Source: G965250275 sp965250275 (GTDB lineage Bacteria > Pseudomonadota > Alphaproteobacteria > Rhodobacterales > Rhodobacteraceae). From it: DNA of 64,000 bases. Positions 7,152 through 16,338 of the stretch are shown in pieces. How positions within the stretch are numbered: position 1 is the first letter of the stretch; each line of letters opens with the position of its first letter. The translations under genes and the position numbers were made by a program. Under the pieces are notes generated by a model. The model was not told the origin of the DNA and made no database searches. It worked only from the letters and a program-made list of their open reading frames with translations. Where the stretch lies: contig OZ252297.1 of the NCBI GenBank assembly GCA_965250275.1, positions 2,728,001 through 2,792,000 of the forward strand. Reading direction: 5' to 3'.

Positions 7152-9493
7152 TCCGATCCTTCATCCTGGGCCTGACCCGAAAGCGTTTCGGGATTGCGCA
7201 GCCAGACATCGCGCTGGGCAAATGGGATCTCGATGCCCTCTTCGGTAAAGCGCTGGGCGATCGCATGGTTCATGTCGGATTTCACAGCCAGCACCCAATT
7301 CACGTCACGCAGGATGGCCCGGATCTCGAAATCAAGCGAATCCGCCCCAAATCCCTGAAACACGATGTTGGGCGGCGGATTCATCAGAACCATCGGGTGG
7401 TCTTCGGCGATTTCGCGCAGAATGGTTTCGACCCGGCGGGTGTCGGTGCCATAGGCCACGCCCACGGGGACAATCACACGACCCACGGTCTTGCCGTGGG
7501 TGTAGTTCGTGACCGCACCGCTCACCAGATCAGCGTTGGGAACAATCACATCGGTGCGGTCAAAGGTCTCGATCCGCGTGGCCCGGACCGAAATGTCGCG
7601 AACATAGCCCATCTGACCACCGACCTCGATCCAGTCACCTTCTGCAATCGGACGTTCAATCAGCAAGATGATGCCCGAGACGAAGTTGGAGACAATCGTT
7701 TGCAGCCCAAACCCGATCCCGACCGACAGGGCCCCGGCCACAATGGCGACCGATGACAGGTTCAATCCAGCCGAGGTGACGGCAATGAGGGCGGCCAGAA
7801 AGATACCGACATACCCGGTGCCCGAGACAATCGCGGTCTGACCACCGGGATCCAGTCTGGTCTTTGGCAGTAGCGAATTGCGCAACGCCCCCTGCAACAT
7901 GCGCGTCGCGCCGTATCCAATTGAAAAGACAATGGCAAAGACAAGGAAATCGACGGGCGAAATCGTCACGTCGCCAAAGGTCGCGCCTTCGAGAAAGCGC
8001 CCCCAGAGGCGCGTGAGGTCCGTCGTCTCCGCGCCCCAGATCAGGGCCAGGAACGGCAGAGCGGCAAGGACCAGAAAGAAACCCGACAGCACGGGCACGA
8101 TGGAATCGACAACCGAGTCGCCTTTGCGGGTCACAAGGGCGTAGATGTCCGTCAGCAGGCGCTGCAACACCAGCACAAGGCCAAACAGGCCCAAAGTCCA
8201 GACCATCGGAAAAACGATGGCGCTTGCCAGATCGCCATAGCCCACCGCCGCCAGCAAAGGCGCCGCAACCACAGCGAACAGAATGGCCTGCCGCAGGACA
8301 GGGCCCAGCAAAGCCATATTGGACCGGGGTCCTGCTGTTCCGCCTTCCTCCTTGGCCTCTCGTAGCTCGGACAATCCAACCTGTCTCAGGCGGAAAAGCG
8401 CGACCGCCGAGCCGAGAATCGGAATGAAGCCCAGAACGCTGCTGGCAACATCGTTAATGTTCTCCACATCTTCGATCAGCAGGAGGAAATCATTCAGGAC
8501 CAGCAGGATTGCCAGCGCCAGAAGGTTGCGCCGGGCCGCCGCGCGTCCGGGCGCCGACATTGTGACCAGCGCATCCTCGTCCCGCTTGGAATAGACGCGC
8601 TCCCCCAGCCACATCGCCGCCAGAAGGATTGCCCCCCAGGTCGGAATCGCACGGATCAGAAGTTCTCCACGAAGCCCAAGGGTGTTGCTGACCACAATTG
8701 CGCTAAGGAGCAGCACCAACCCCGAATAGGGCAAAATGATCCGAAGCAGCGAGACAACGAAGCTCCAGACACCTGTTCCGCTTCCGCCCCATCCGCGCAG
8801 CCGCGTCACGATGGCCTCTGCCCAGGTGCGGCCGCGCAACAAAAGCATCAGCCCGATCACGGTCAGGATCACGATCACCGGCAAATCCGCGCGGATCAGC
8901 CCCCGCTCCTGCACCGGACCCCAGTTACTTGTGGTTTCGATCACAAGGTTCTGAAACGCCTGGGAAAGTTCACGGAACGCCTCTGGCCAATGGGCCGGGT
9001 TTAGCGGAGAGGTACCACGCGTGAGCAAAGCCTCGGTCTTGCGTTCGCGGATGATCCTGTCGATTTCATCAATCAGCCCGTTCGCCTGACTGAAGGCACC
9101 GCTCGCAACCACAACCGGCACGCGCAACTGATCGAGCTGCGTTTCAAGATCGGAGCGGATCGTCGCGATATCCGCCGGTTCGGTTTCACCCTTGTCGGCG
9201 TCCGGTGGCGGACCCAGGGCCTCGATCTGCGATTGCACAACCCGGATGCGCGCGCCGTTTTCCGATTGCGCTTTCGCAAAAGCGTCCCGGTAGTCGACCA
9301 GATCGGCCCGCAAAACGCTGAATGCCGCATTCGAGGCCCGCGCGTTCTCGATGGCATCTTCCGCGCGGTTCGCGGTGGCCAGCCAGGCATCGTAAAAGGC
9401 GCGGCTCTCATCGCTGATCTGCGCGCTTGCCGCCCCTGCCCACAAACCGATGAGCAAGGACAGAAACGCAAAGGCGCGCATGATGCGGGTCAT
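7148..9493 (-). CDS. Large MscS-family mechanosensitive channel (DUF3772 type)
   Basis: A 781-aa inner-membrane protein. After a signal peptide (MRAFAFLSLLIGLWAGAASA) comes a periplasmic coiled-coil-like region to about residue 190 with DUF3772 character. Roughly ten hydrophobic segments follow, and then an MscS core around residues 570-740. The core shows GIGFGLQTIVSNFVSGIILLIERP, the pore helix and beta-domain entry typical of MscS, and EGDWIEVGGQMGYVRDISVRATRI. Such proteins gate ions or osmolytes under membrane tension. The start codon overlaps the cysK stop by four bases, and the stop overlaps the alaX start, so translation is probably coupled. Confidence 0.9.
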   Translation of the reverse strand: MTRIMRAFAFLSLLIGLWAGAASAQISDESRAFYDAWLATANRAEDAIENARASNAAFSVLRADLVDYRDAFAKAQSENGARIRVVQSQIEALGPPPDADKGETEPADIATIRSDLETQLDQLRVPVVVASGAFSQANGLIDEIDRIIRERKTEALLTRGTSPLNPAHWPEAFRELSQAFQNLVIETTSNWGPVQERGLIRADLPVIVILTVIGLMLLLRGRTWAEAIVTRLRGWGGSGTGVWSFVVSLLRIILPYSGLVLLLSAIVVSNTLGLRGELLIRAIPTWGAILLAAMWLGERVYSKRDEDALVTMSAPGRAAARRNLLALAILLVLNDFLLLIEDVENINDVASSVLGFIPILGSAVALFRLRQVGLSELREAKEEGGTAGPRSNMALLGPVLRQAILFAVVAAPLLAAVGYGDLASAIVFPMVWTLGLFGLVLVLQRLLTDIYALVTRKGDSVVDSIVPVLSGFFLVLAALPFLALIWGAETTDLTRLWGRFLEGATFGDVTISPVDFLVFAIVFSIGYGATRMLQGALRNSLLPKTRLDPGGQTAIVSGTGYVGIFLAALIAVTSAGLNLSSVAIVAGALSVGIGFGLQTIVSNFVSGIILLIERPIAEGDWIEVGGQMGYVRDISVRATRIETFDRTDVIVPNADLVSGAVTNYTHGKTVGRVIVPVGVAYGTDTRRVETILREIAEDHPMVLMNPPPNIVFQGFGADSLDFEIRAILRDVNWVLAVKSDMNHAIAQRFTEEGIEIPFAQRDVWLRNPETLSGQAQDEGSE

Positions 9494-10524
9494 ACGTCCT
9501 CAAACACTCCGGGGATGCTGGCAGGCCCGGCTCCCATCCAGTCAGGAACCGGCAGGTTCTTTTCTTTCAGAAAGGCGGGATTGAAAAGCTTGGACTGATA
9601 GCGCGTGCCGTAGTCACACAGGATTGTCACGATTGTGTGGCCCGGGCCCAGTTCTTTGGCCAGACGCACCGCACCCGCAACATTGATCCCGGTGGATCCG
9701 CCCATCACCAGACCTTCTTCACGCAGCAGGTTGAAAACGATCGGCACCGCCTCGGCGTCCGGGATCTGATAAGAGAAATCCGGCGTCAGCCCCTCAAGGT
9801 TCTTGGTGATCCTCACCTGGCCGATGCCTTCTGCGATCGACCCGCCTTCAAACGCGAGCTCGCCCGTCGTGTAGTACGAATAGAGCGCGGCGCCCATCGG
9901 GTCGGCGAGCCCGATCTTGACCCCTGCGGGTTGCAGCACTTCTGCGACACCGGCCAGCGTACCACCCGAGCCGCAGGCACAGATGAACCCGTCGACCTTG
10001 CCGCCGGTTTGTTCGAGAATTTCAGGCCCGGTGGTCTCGATATGCGCCTGGCGGTTGGCCACGTTGTCAAACTGGTTGGCCCAGATCGCACCATTCGGCT
10101 CAGTCTTGTTAAGTTCGCGCGCCAACCGCTCGGAATATCTCACAAAATTGTTCGGGTTCCGATAAGGTGCCGCCGGCACCTGAACCAGTTCGGCGCCAGC
10201 CAGCCGGAGCATATCCTTCTTTTCTTCGGACTGGGTCTCGGGGATCACGATGACGGTTTTGAATCCCATCGACGCGCCCACAAGCGCCAGCCCGATGCCT
10301 GTGTTCCCGGCGGTTCCCTCAACAATCGTGCCGCCGGGCTTCAGGTCTCCGCGGGCGATGGCATCGCGAATGATAAACAGAGCCGCACGGTCCTTGACCG
10401 ACTGGCCGGGATTCATGAATTCGGCTTTTCCGAGAATTTCGCACCCGGTTTCCTCGCTGACACGGCGCAACCGTATGAGAGGTGTTTTGCCAACCGCGTC
10501 AGCCAGATCATGAGCAATGCGCAT
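9490..10524 (-). CDS. cysK: Cysteine synthase A
   Basis: A 344-aa PLP enzyme that makes cysteine from O-acetylserine and sulfide. Lys44 in QSVKDRAA is the Schiff-base lysine, EGTAGNTGIG (69-78) is the substrate/phosphate loop, and GSGGTLAGV binds the PLP phosphate. It lies downstream of trgB and trgA, the arrangement described for the high-level tellurite-resistance locus of Rhodobacter sphaeroides. There, cysK is thought to help by supplying thiols that handle tellurite stress. The length is slightly above the usual 310-330 aa because of the C-terminal tail after FNPAFLKEK. Confidence 0.95.
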   Translation of the reverse strand: MRIAHDLADAVGKTPLIRLRRVSEETGCEILGKAEFMNPGQSVKDRAALFIIRDAIARGDLKPGGTIVEGTAGNTGIGLALVGASMGFKTVIVIPETQSEEKKDMLRLAGAELVQVPAAPYRNPNNFVRYSERLARELNKTEPNGAIWANQFDNVANRQAHIETTGPEILEQTGGKVDGFICACGSGGTLAGVAEVLQPAGVKIGLADPMGAALYSYYTTGELAFEGGSIAEGIGQVRITKNLEGLTPDFSYQIPDAEAVPIVFNLLREEGLVMGGSTGINVAGAVRLAKELGPGHTIVTILCDYGTRYQSKLFNPAFLKEKNLPVPDWMGAGPASIPGVFEDV

Positions 10525-10576
10525 ACGTACCCCCGGGTTTGTGTTTCTTCAGGTGTAGCGCTGGCCGGAACCGACC

Positions 10577-11698
10577 TCAAGCCATTGCGCGCAGCCGGTC
10601 CCGGTGCCGCGCCAGCCACAGCGCCGTCACAAACAGTGGCATGTCGTGAAAGCCCTGATTGTCGATCTTTTCCATCAGTTCAGAATAGGGAAGAATTCGG
10701 CTGCGGATGTCTTCCCCTTCCGCTTCCAGTCCGCCCGGATCCTCTGCTTGATCCAGATCAGTCAGACCAATGAACATATAGACATAGTCACTGGACGACC
10801 CGGTGCTGGAATAAGACGGCCCAACCGCGTCCAGAGCCCTTAAGGTCAACCCGGCTTCTTCCATTGCCTCCCGGCGCGCGCAATCCTCCGGGCTTTCACC
10901 CGGGTCCATCAGTCCCGCAATCGGCTCCCAGATCCAGGGGGCTCTGCTTCCACCCAGATAGACCGGGGTCCGAAACTGCTCGACCAGCAAAACCGCGTCC
11001 TGAACCGGATCATATGGCAGGACTACGGCGGCCTCACCCATCATGAGAGCACCGCGGTTGATCACCGCGCTCATGGACCCGTCATAGCGCCGGTATTGAA
11101 AGTCCAGTTCTTCGACAGCGAAGAAATTCATGTAGGGGCGATGATGCCGATGTACGACAACATCAGTGTCGACGTTCCGGTCCGGGTCTGCGGGGCGGTT
11201 CTGCGCGGCGACCCAGCCCGCCGCGCGCATCCGAATGGGATGATAGCGTGTCAGGATCTCTTCCGCGGAATATGTGCCGATATGAGCCATGACCTCTGCC
11301 GCCGCCCGCGTGGTCATCGCGCCGTGGCGGTCGACCCATTCGTCCAGCGACCAAGCCCCCTCAGGCGTCCAAAGACCCGCCTCGGGAAAAAACACCCTGG
11401 CCGAATGCACCGCATCGTCCGACGTGGTCACGTCGACCGACGCCGCGCCTATGTCAAAACCAATTTCGTAGAAATCGAGCCGCGCGATATCTGCATCGCT
11501 CAGACCGCGGACCAGCGTTCCCGCAGCAGCGGCGCCGCGTTCCGGAAGGAGAATGGGAAACTCCTGCCCTTGCGTGGCGTGAACAGCGTGGTCGCTGAGC
11601 ATCGCCGGAACCATATCCAGTTGCTCGGGCGGGCGTCCCAGCACGACGGACAAAAGCGGCGCGTGTTGCAGCGTTCCGTAGCAAAACAGGTCTGACAA
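10577..11698 (-). CDS. trgB: TrgB: GGCT-like domain fused to Nudix hydrolase
   Basis: A 373-aa two-domain protein. Residues 1-110 are a gamma-glutamylcyclotransferase-like/AIG2 fold, opening with the diagnostic LFCYGTLQ. Residues 185-373 are an ADP-ribose-pyrophosphatase-type Nudix domain with a complete Nudix box from Gly262 (GLMDPGESPEDCARREAMEE). It matches TrgB by architecture and by its neighbours trgA and cysK. The Nudix half is expected to hydrolyse ADP-ribose or similar; the role in tellurite resistance is known only genetically. It is separated from trgA by 27 bases and from cysK by 52 bases on the same strand. Confidence 0.88.
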   Translation of the reverse strand: MSDLFCYGTLQHAPLLSVVLGRPPEQLDMVPAMLSDHAVHATQGQEFPILLPERGAAAAGTLVRGLSDADIARLDFYEIGFDIGAASVDVTTSDDAVHSARVFFPEAGLWTPEGAWSLDEWVDRHGAMTTRAAAEVMAHIGTYSAEEILTRYHPIRMRAAGWVAAQNRPADPDRNVDTDVVVHRHHRPYMNFFAVEELDFQYRRYDGSMSAVINRGALMMGEAAVVLPYDPVQDAVLLVEQFRTPVYLGGSRAPWIWEPIAGLMDPGESPEDCARREAMEEAGLTLRALDAVGPSYSSTGSSSDYVYMFIGLTDLDQAEDPGGLEAEGEDIRSRILPYSELMEKIDNQGFHDMPLFVTALWLARHRDRLRAMA

Positions 11699-11725
11699 GG
11701 ATTATGGGCCTTCTCTTTGGGTCAC

Positions 11726-12166
11726 TCAGCGCCAGCTGCGCCACGCATACTCGGTCAACAGGCCCGCCACCAACGCGCCGACCAGCAGCGTCAGGATAAC
11801 GTTTGGCACCGCAATCGTCTGCCCGTATTCGAACCCGATTTCGAAGATCGCCAGGATCGCTTCGAAGGGACCATCATACCGGTTGCGCATTGCCAGACGC
11901 ACCATTTCGTTTGCGCCCTGAACGAACAGACCCCAGAACACCATGACGGCGACACCGGTCAGCCCGTTGTTGATCGCCGACGTGATCCCCTTCCCGGCAC
12001 GGCGCCCCATCAAAACCCAGCCGGTCAAGGCCCCGATGCCCACGTTCACCCATGTGAACCAGCCAAAATCCGTGCCTTCCGGAAAGAGCGGAATGATCTG
12101 GCCAGACACAACAAAAGCAATCACCGCCAGCGACAGAGCGGCAAGAAGGCGGGCGGCGTCAGGCAT
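11726..12166 (-). CDS. trgA: TrgA family membrane protein
   Basis: A 146-aa integral membrane protein with four hydrophobic segments (near residues 5-25, 36-54, 66-85 and 115-138). It corresponds to TrgA, first described with TrgB in Rhodobacter sphaeroides tellurite resistance. The sequence WVNVGIGALTGWVLMGRRAGKG and the closing LLTEYAWRSW are typical. The mechanism is unknown. It is followed 27 bases later by trgB and preceded by the cyclopropane-synthase-like gene on the same strand, so the resistance genes may share a transcript with that enzyme. Confidence 0.88.
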   Translation of the reverse strand: MPDAARLLAALSLAVIAFVVSGQIIPLFPEGTDFGWFTWVNVGIGALTGWVLMGRRAGKGITSAINNGLTGVAVMVFWGLFVQGANEMVRLAMRNRYDGPFEAILAIFEIGFEYGQTIAVPNVILTLLVGALVAGLLTEYAWRSWR

Positions 12167-12178
12167 AGTTCAGATTTC

Positions 12179-13387
12179 TCAGGCTGGTCTTGAAACAGTG
12201 ATCTGCGTGACGTCGCAGGTTGCGCTTTGAAAGGCCGACGCGCAAGAGGTCAGGTAGAAGTTCCACATTCTCCGAAACCTGTCATCGAACCCCAGATCAG
12301 AAATCTGATCCCATTTCTCGTTGAAGGTATCGTGCCAGCGCCGCAGCGTGATGTCATAGCTTTTGCCAAATTCAATTGATCGCGTCACTGCCAGCCCGGC
12401 GGACTCGATCTGCTGACGCAGAACTGACGGACAAGGCAACATCCCACCCGGGAAGATATGCTTCTGGATGAAGTCGACGCCGCGTTTGTAAACCTTCCAC
12501 CGATGGTCGCCCACCATGATGATCTGCAACGTGGCGTGCCGTCCGGGTTTCAAGCGATCGCGGACAGTTTCAAAGTAAGCTGGCCAATACCGTTCCCCGA
12601 CCGCCTCGAACATCTCGATACTGGCAATGCCGTCATAGGTCCCTTTTTCGTCACGGTAGTCCTGCAGCTTGAACTTCACCTGATCCGAAAGACCAGCTTT
12701 TTCAATGCGTTCCTGAGCGTACTTGAACTGTTCTTGACTGATTGTCAGCCCCGTAACTTTCAGGCCGCGCTCTTTCGCGGCGTATTCAGCGAACCCGCCC
12801 CATCCGCAACCGATCTCCAGAATATGGTCGCCGGGCTGCGCGCCCATCTGATCCACAAGGCTTTCATACTTCTGAGTCTGGGCCTTTTCGGTGCTCTCCT
12901 GACCGGTTTTGAACAAAGCGCTGGAGTAGGTCATCGTGTCGTCCAGCCACATCGAGTAGAAGTCATTCCCAAGATCATAGTGATAGGCGATATTCTTGCG
13001 CGCCTGGGACTTGTGGTTGCGCTGCAGCCAGAACCGGAACTGCTCAAAGGCCCGCACCAACCCCCTGCCCGGAAACCCGTCATAGATGGTTTCGTTGCCC
13101 ATATGCACGAAATCCATGAACGCTTGCAGATCAGGTGTGCTCCACCACGCATCCAGATAAGCATCCGAGAATCCCAGATCGCCTTCGCGGATAAGCCGTG
13201 TGAACAGATCGGGGTTATGCACGTGCATTTCAGCCACCGGCCCCGGTTTCGGTCCTTCTATGCGAAACACCCGGCCGTCCGGCAGATGGATGTCCAGCCG
13301 TCCATGCTGAACGTTCCGGCCCATGGCATAGGCTTGGGCGAAGTATCGTGGCAGGCCCGTCTGGCCCTCTGTCGTCGTCAGGATCAT
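12179..13387 (-). CDS. Cyclopropane-fatty-acyl-phospholipid synthase family protein
   Basis: A 402-aa SAM-dependent enzyme of the CFA synthase family, which methylenates unsaturated phospholipid acyl chains at the membrane. The SAM motif DHILEIGCGWGGFAEYAA is clear, and IAYHYDLGNDFYSMWLDDTMTYS and GVDFIQKHIFPGG are family signatures. I chose the ATG at 13387 (MILTTTEGQTG) because GGGAG lies six bases upstream; the frame extends to 13483 without protein-like sequence. It lies 76 bases after the photolyase and 12 bases before trgA. The product could be classical Cfa or the related UfaA-type enzyme. Confidence 0.9.
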   Translation of the reverse strand: MILTTTEGQTGLPRYFAQAYAMGRNVQHGRLDIHLPDGRVFRIEGPKPGPVAEMHVHNPDLFTRLIREGDLGFSDAYLDAWWSTPDLQAFMDFVHMGNETIYDGFPGRGLVRAFEQFRFWLQRNHKSQARKNIAYHYDLGNDFYSMWLDDTMTYSSALFKTGQESTEKAQTQKYESLVDQMGAQPGDHILEIGCGWGGFAEYAAKERGLKVTGLTISQEQFKYAQERIEKAGLSDQVKFKLQDYRDEKGTYDGIASIEMFEAVGERYWPAYFETVRDRLKPGRHATLQIIMVGDHRWKVYKRGVDFIQKHIFPGGMLPCPSVLRQQIESAGLAVTRSIEFGKSYDITLRRWHDTFNEKWDQISDLGFDDRFRRMWNFYLTSCASAFQSATCDVTQITVSRPA

Positions 13388-13463
13388 CCGCGCTCCCCGT
13401 TGCGGTTTCGGCATAAGGCTAAGATGACAGCGCGCGTGAGGCAAGCCGGGTCTGCCCGAGCAA

Positions 13464-14882
13464 TCAGAATTTCCGTGCCTCATAGGCGGTTAGCGCCCGT
13501 TTGCGGCCGGCTTCGGCTGTGACGATCGGGTCCGGATAGTGAGCAGTGGGGTCCAAGGTCCAGTGTTTTGGGACCGCATCGAAGTAGCTCAACGCGGTTT
13601 GCGTCGGTGACGTCTGGCCTTCGGCAATCCAACGGCGCACATAGCGATGTTCTGGATCGAATTTCTCTAACTGTGTCAGAGGGTTAAACACCCGGAAGTA
13701 CGGGGCGGCGTCGGGGCCTGAGCCCGCCGCCCATTGCCACCCCATCGCGTTGCACGCCGGATCCCAATCAATCAGACAGTCATCGAACCACGCCTGCCCG
13801 ATGCGCCAGTGACACATCAAGTGCTTGGTCAGGTAGCTCGCCACAATCATGCGCCCGCGGTTGTGCATCCGCCCGGTGATGTACATTTCGCGCATGGCGG
13901 CATCCACAAAGGGGATGCCCGTGCGCCCGCGTTGCCAGGCCTGCACCCAGGGATGATCGGCATCCGTGTTCCAGGGGAAAGAATCCCAGTCGGGCTTCCA
14001 GTTCCCGGACAGGATATGCGGTGTGTGATGCATCAGGTGATAGGCAAACTCACGCCAGGCCAATTGCCGCAGAAATGGCTCGGCCCCTGCCTTGCCCTCC
14101 TCACGCGCCACTTGTGCGGTGTGCCAGCACATGTGCGGGCTGATTTCGCCCAGTGCCAAATGCTCCGAAAGGCCGGAGGTGCCGTTCTCTGCTGGAATAT
14201 CGCGGGTCTGGGCATAGCCCGCAATGATCTGGTCGACAAATTGGCCCAATCGGTCTTGCGCAGCGGCTTCACCCGGTCGCGCGTAGGCTCTGACAACCCT
14301 GGCGCCACGGTGCATGGACCGATCCATACGCCAATCCGGCAGCGTGTCTGTTCCCGGCCAGGCCGGAGGTGCGGCAAGTCGTGGCGGCGCAGCCAACACG
14401 GTCGGCACCTCACGGTTCCGCACGGCCTTCCAGAACGGGCTGAACACCCGGTAGTAGCCCCCGGTTTGCGTGGCGACCGTCCATGGCTCGAAGAGAAGGT
14501 GCCCGCCAAAGGATTTTGCCTCCACCCCACTTTTTTTCAGGGCCGCTTTCACGGCTGTGTCTCGCGCAACGGCATCCGGATCGTAGAGGCGAGACCAATA
14601 GACGGCGCCAGCACCTGTTTCTGCCACCAACGCGCGCAGCACCTCCAGAGCAGGGCCGCGCTGCAGTGTCAATCGGCTCCCCATCTCTGCCAACTTCTCC
14701 GACAACGACTGCAGGCTTAGTGACATGCGCCACTTCGGGGCCGCGCCGAGGGCCTCCACGGTCGAGTCGTGGATGAACAGAGGGATCACAGGGCGACCAG
14801 AGGCAACGGCCGCACTCAGTGCAGGATGATCCATCAGCCGCAGATCGCGGCGGAACCACAGAATGACAGGGGGCTTTGACAC
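13464..14882 (-). CDS. phrB: Deoxyribodipyrimidine photolyase
   Basis: A 472-aa class I CPD photolyase/cryptochrome protein; it repairs UV pyrimidine dimers using blue light and FADH-. The N-terminal antenna domain (VILWFRRDLRLMDHPAL) binds MTHF or another chromophore. The FAD domain shows QLAWREFAYHLM, GRTGIPFVDAAMREMYITGRMHNRGRM and DWDPACNAMGWQWAAGSGPDAAPYFRVFNP, all strongly conserved in photolyases. The MHNRGRM stretch and the WQWAAGSGPDAAPYFR segment line the flavin pocket. It sits between a desulfurase-like gene and a lipid enzyme in a same-strand run. Confidence 0.95.
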   Translation of the reverse strand: MSKPPVILWFRRDLRLMDHPALSAAVASGRPVIPLFIHDSTVEALGAAPKWRMSLSLQSLSEKLAEMGSRLTLQRGPALEVLRALVAETGAGAVYWSRLYDPDAVARDTAVKAALKKSGVEAKSFGGHLLFEPWTVATQTGGYYRVFSPFWKAVRNREVPTVLAAPPRLAAPPAWPGTDTLPDWRMDRSMHRGARVVRAYARPGEAAAQDRLGQFVDQIIAGYAQTRDIPAENGTSGLSEHLALGEISPHMCWHTAQVAREEGKAGAEPFLRQLAWREFAYHLMHHTPHILSGNWKPDWDSFPWNTDADHPWVQAWQRGRTGIPFVDAAMREMYITGRMHNRGRMIVASYLTKHLMCHWRIGQAWFDDCLIDWDPACNAMGWQWAAGSGPDAAPYFRVFNPLTQLEKFDPEHRYVRRWIAEGQTSPTQTALSYFDAVPKHWTLDPTAHYPDPIVTAEAGRKRALTAYEARKF

Positions 14883-14940
14883 TGGACTTGCCGTACGCTG
14901 CTCAATTCAGTGGGTGGTACGGGGCCGCCGCTCCCTCGGA

Positions 14941-16167
14941 TCAGAGAACCGCGTCTAACGCCTCAACCAGCTGGTTCACCTCGTCGGATGTGGTGTAGTG
15001 CACAAAGCTGACACGCAGGACACCCCGGGAGAGATCAACCCCCATGGCTGAAAGCGGTCGGCCGGCGTAAAAGTCACCGCCGCCTGCCATGATGCCATGT
15101 TTGCTGAGCTGTTCGGCCACCGGCTCCGCCGGTCGCGGCAGCGACAGTGCAACGGTCGGCGCCCGTATGTCAGCCACCGCAGGGCCAAGCAGCCGAACTG
15201 CGTTGCGATCTTTCACGGCGTCCAGCAGCGGTTGCAGCAGGGTCTTCTCGTGGTCGCGCATGAGATCATGCACAAACGAAGCGCGCTCTGTGGGTTTGGC
15301 ACCCTCTGCCCCGCCATGATGCGCAAACAGCGCGTCAATGTAGTCTGCCATGCCCGCGGACGCGGCGATCTGCGCGTGATCGGGTCCGGCTGGCGTAAAT
15401 CGCTTGTAGATGCTGCCGCTGTTGAAATGATGCCCCTGGTTGGGCAACAGCTCAGCCAACGCCCGCCGGACAACCATCAGGCCCTGATGCGGGCCATAGG
15501 TTTTGTAGGCGGAGAACAGATAGATGTCCGGCCCCATCTGGCCCACATCCGGAAAACCATGCGGTGCATAGGACACGCCGTCCACGCAGACAAAGGCACC
15601 GGCGGCATGCGCTCTCGCCGTGATCTCGATCACCGGGTTGATTTCGGCCACAACGTTGGAACAGTGCGGAAAGCAGACCAGCCGCACCCGCTCGTCGAGA
15701 AGATCGTCCAGATCATCCGGGTTCAGATGTCCGGTATCGGGGTCGACTGTCCATTCGCGAATCTCGATGCCGCGCGCCGCCAACCTCCGCCAGGGTCCTG
15801 AATTCGCTTCATGATCCTGATCGGTCACGACAATCGCCTGCCCTGGCTCCATCCAGTCGCCAAAGGCCTGCGCCAGAACATAGGTATTCTGCGTCGTCGA
15901 CGGGCCAAAGCTCAACTCGTCAGTCTCGACGCCCAGCAACGCTGCAAGACGCGTGCGGGCCTCGTCCATCTCCTCGCCGGCCAGTCGGCTGGCCTCGTAG
16001 GGGCCATAGGGCTGCACTTTGCGCTCGTTGTAGTACCGCATCAGGCGGTCGATCACGGGTTTGCACGTGTACGAGCCACCGGCGTTCTCGAAAAAGGCCT
16101 GTCCGGCAAGCGAGGGTTCGGAGAATGCAGGAAACTGGCCCCGCACGTAGTCGATATCGAGTGTCAT
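14941..16167 (-). CDS. Cysteine-desulfurase-like PLP enzyme
   Basis: A 408-aa class V aminotransferase-fold protein. The PLP lysine is Lys222 in FSAYKTYGPHQG, and Asp196 (VCVDGVSYAPH) should pair with the pyridine nitrogen. In true SufS/IscS enzymes a catalytic Cys sits in a C-terminal loop; the corresponding region here (HGIMAGGGDFYAGRPLSA) has none. That fits the 'cysteine desulfurase-like' subgroup, whose substrate may be another amino acid. The terminator at 16187-16212 isolates it from acuI upstream, so it probably begins the transcription unit running into phrB. Confidence 0.85.
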   Translation of the reverse strand: MTLDIDYVRGQFPAFSEPSLAGQAFFENAGGSYTCKPVIDRLMRYYNERKVQPYGPYEASRLAGEEMDEARTRLAALLGVETDELSFGPSTTQNTYVLAQAFGDWMEPGQAIVVTDQDHEANSGPWRRLAARGIEIREWTVDPDTGHLNPDDLDDLLDERVRLVCFPHCSNVVAEINPVIEITARAHAAGAFVCVDGVSYAPHGFPDVGQMGPDIYLFSAYKTYGPHQGLMVVRRALAELLPNQGHHFNSGSIYKRFTPAGPDHAQIAASAGMADYIDALFAHHGGAEGAKPTERASFVHDLMRDHEKTLLQPLLDAVKDRNAVRLLGPAVADIRAPTVALSLPRPAEPVAEQLSKHGIMAGGGDFYAGRPLSAMGVDLSRGVLRVSFVHYTTSDEVNQLVEALDAVL

Positions 16168-16186
16168 GGCGCTACTTCAAAGGCAA

Positions 16187-16212
16187 AAAACCCCGATGCG
16201 CAAGCATCAGGG
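16187..16212 (-). terminator. Rho-independent terminator after acuI
   Basis: On the minus strand CCCTGATGC-TTGC-GCATCGGGG forms a nine-pair stem with one T-G, followed directly by TTTTTT. It ends the dmdA-acuI transcript about 120 bases after the acuI stop and just before the next start codon at 16167. Confidence 0.9.
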
Positions 16213-16239
16213 TCAATCTTGAGGGGCGCGTGCGGCCAA

Positions 16240-16338
16240 TCAGCCAACAATGACAGGGTCTTGAGGGTCGACCGCACACCGCTTGGGCACCAGATCGTGT
16301 TGGCCAGCACAGGCCCGATGGCGCGGTGCCTCAGGCAT
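16240..16338 (-). CDS. Possible 32-aa ORF overlapping acuI stop
   Basis: An ATG inside the last codons of acuI (ATGCCTGA) opens a 32-codon frame ending in TGA, just before the terminator. The product would begin MPEAPRHRAC and end DPVIVG. The overlap is compatible with coupled translation, but no independent Shine-Dalgarno is visible and I recognise no family. It may simply be a long 3' UTR. Confidence 0.2.
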   Translation of the reverse strand: MPEAPRHRACAGQHDLVPKRCAVDPQDPVIVG

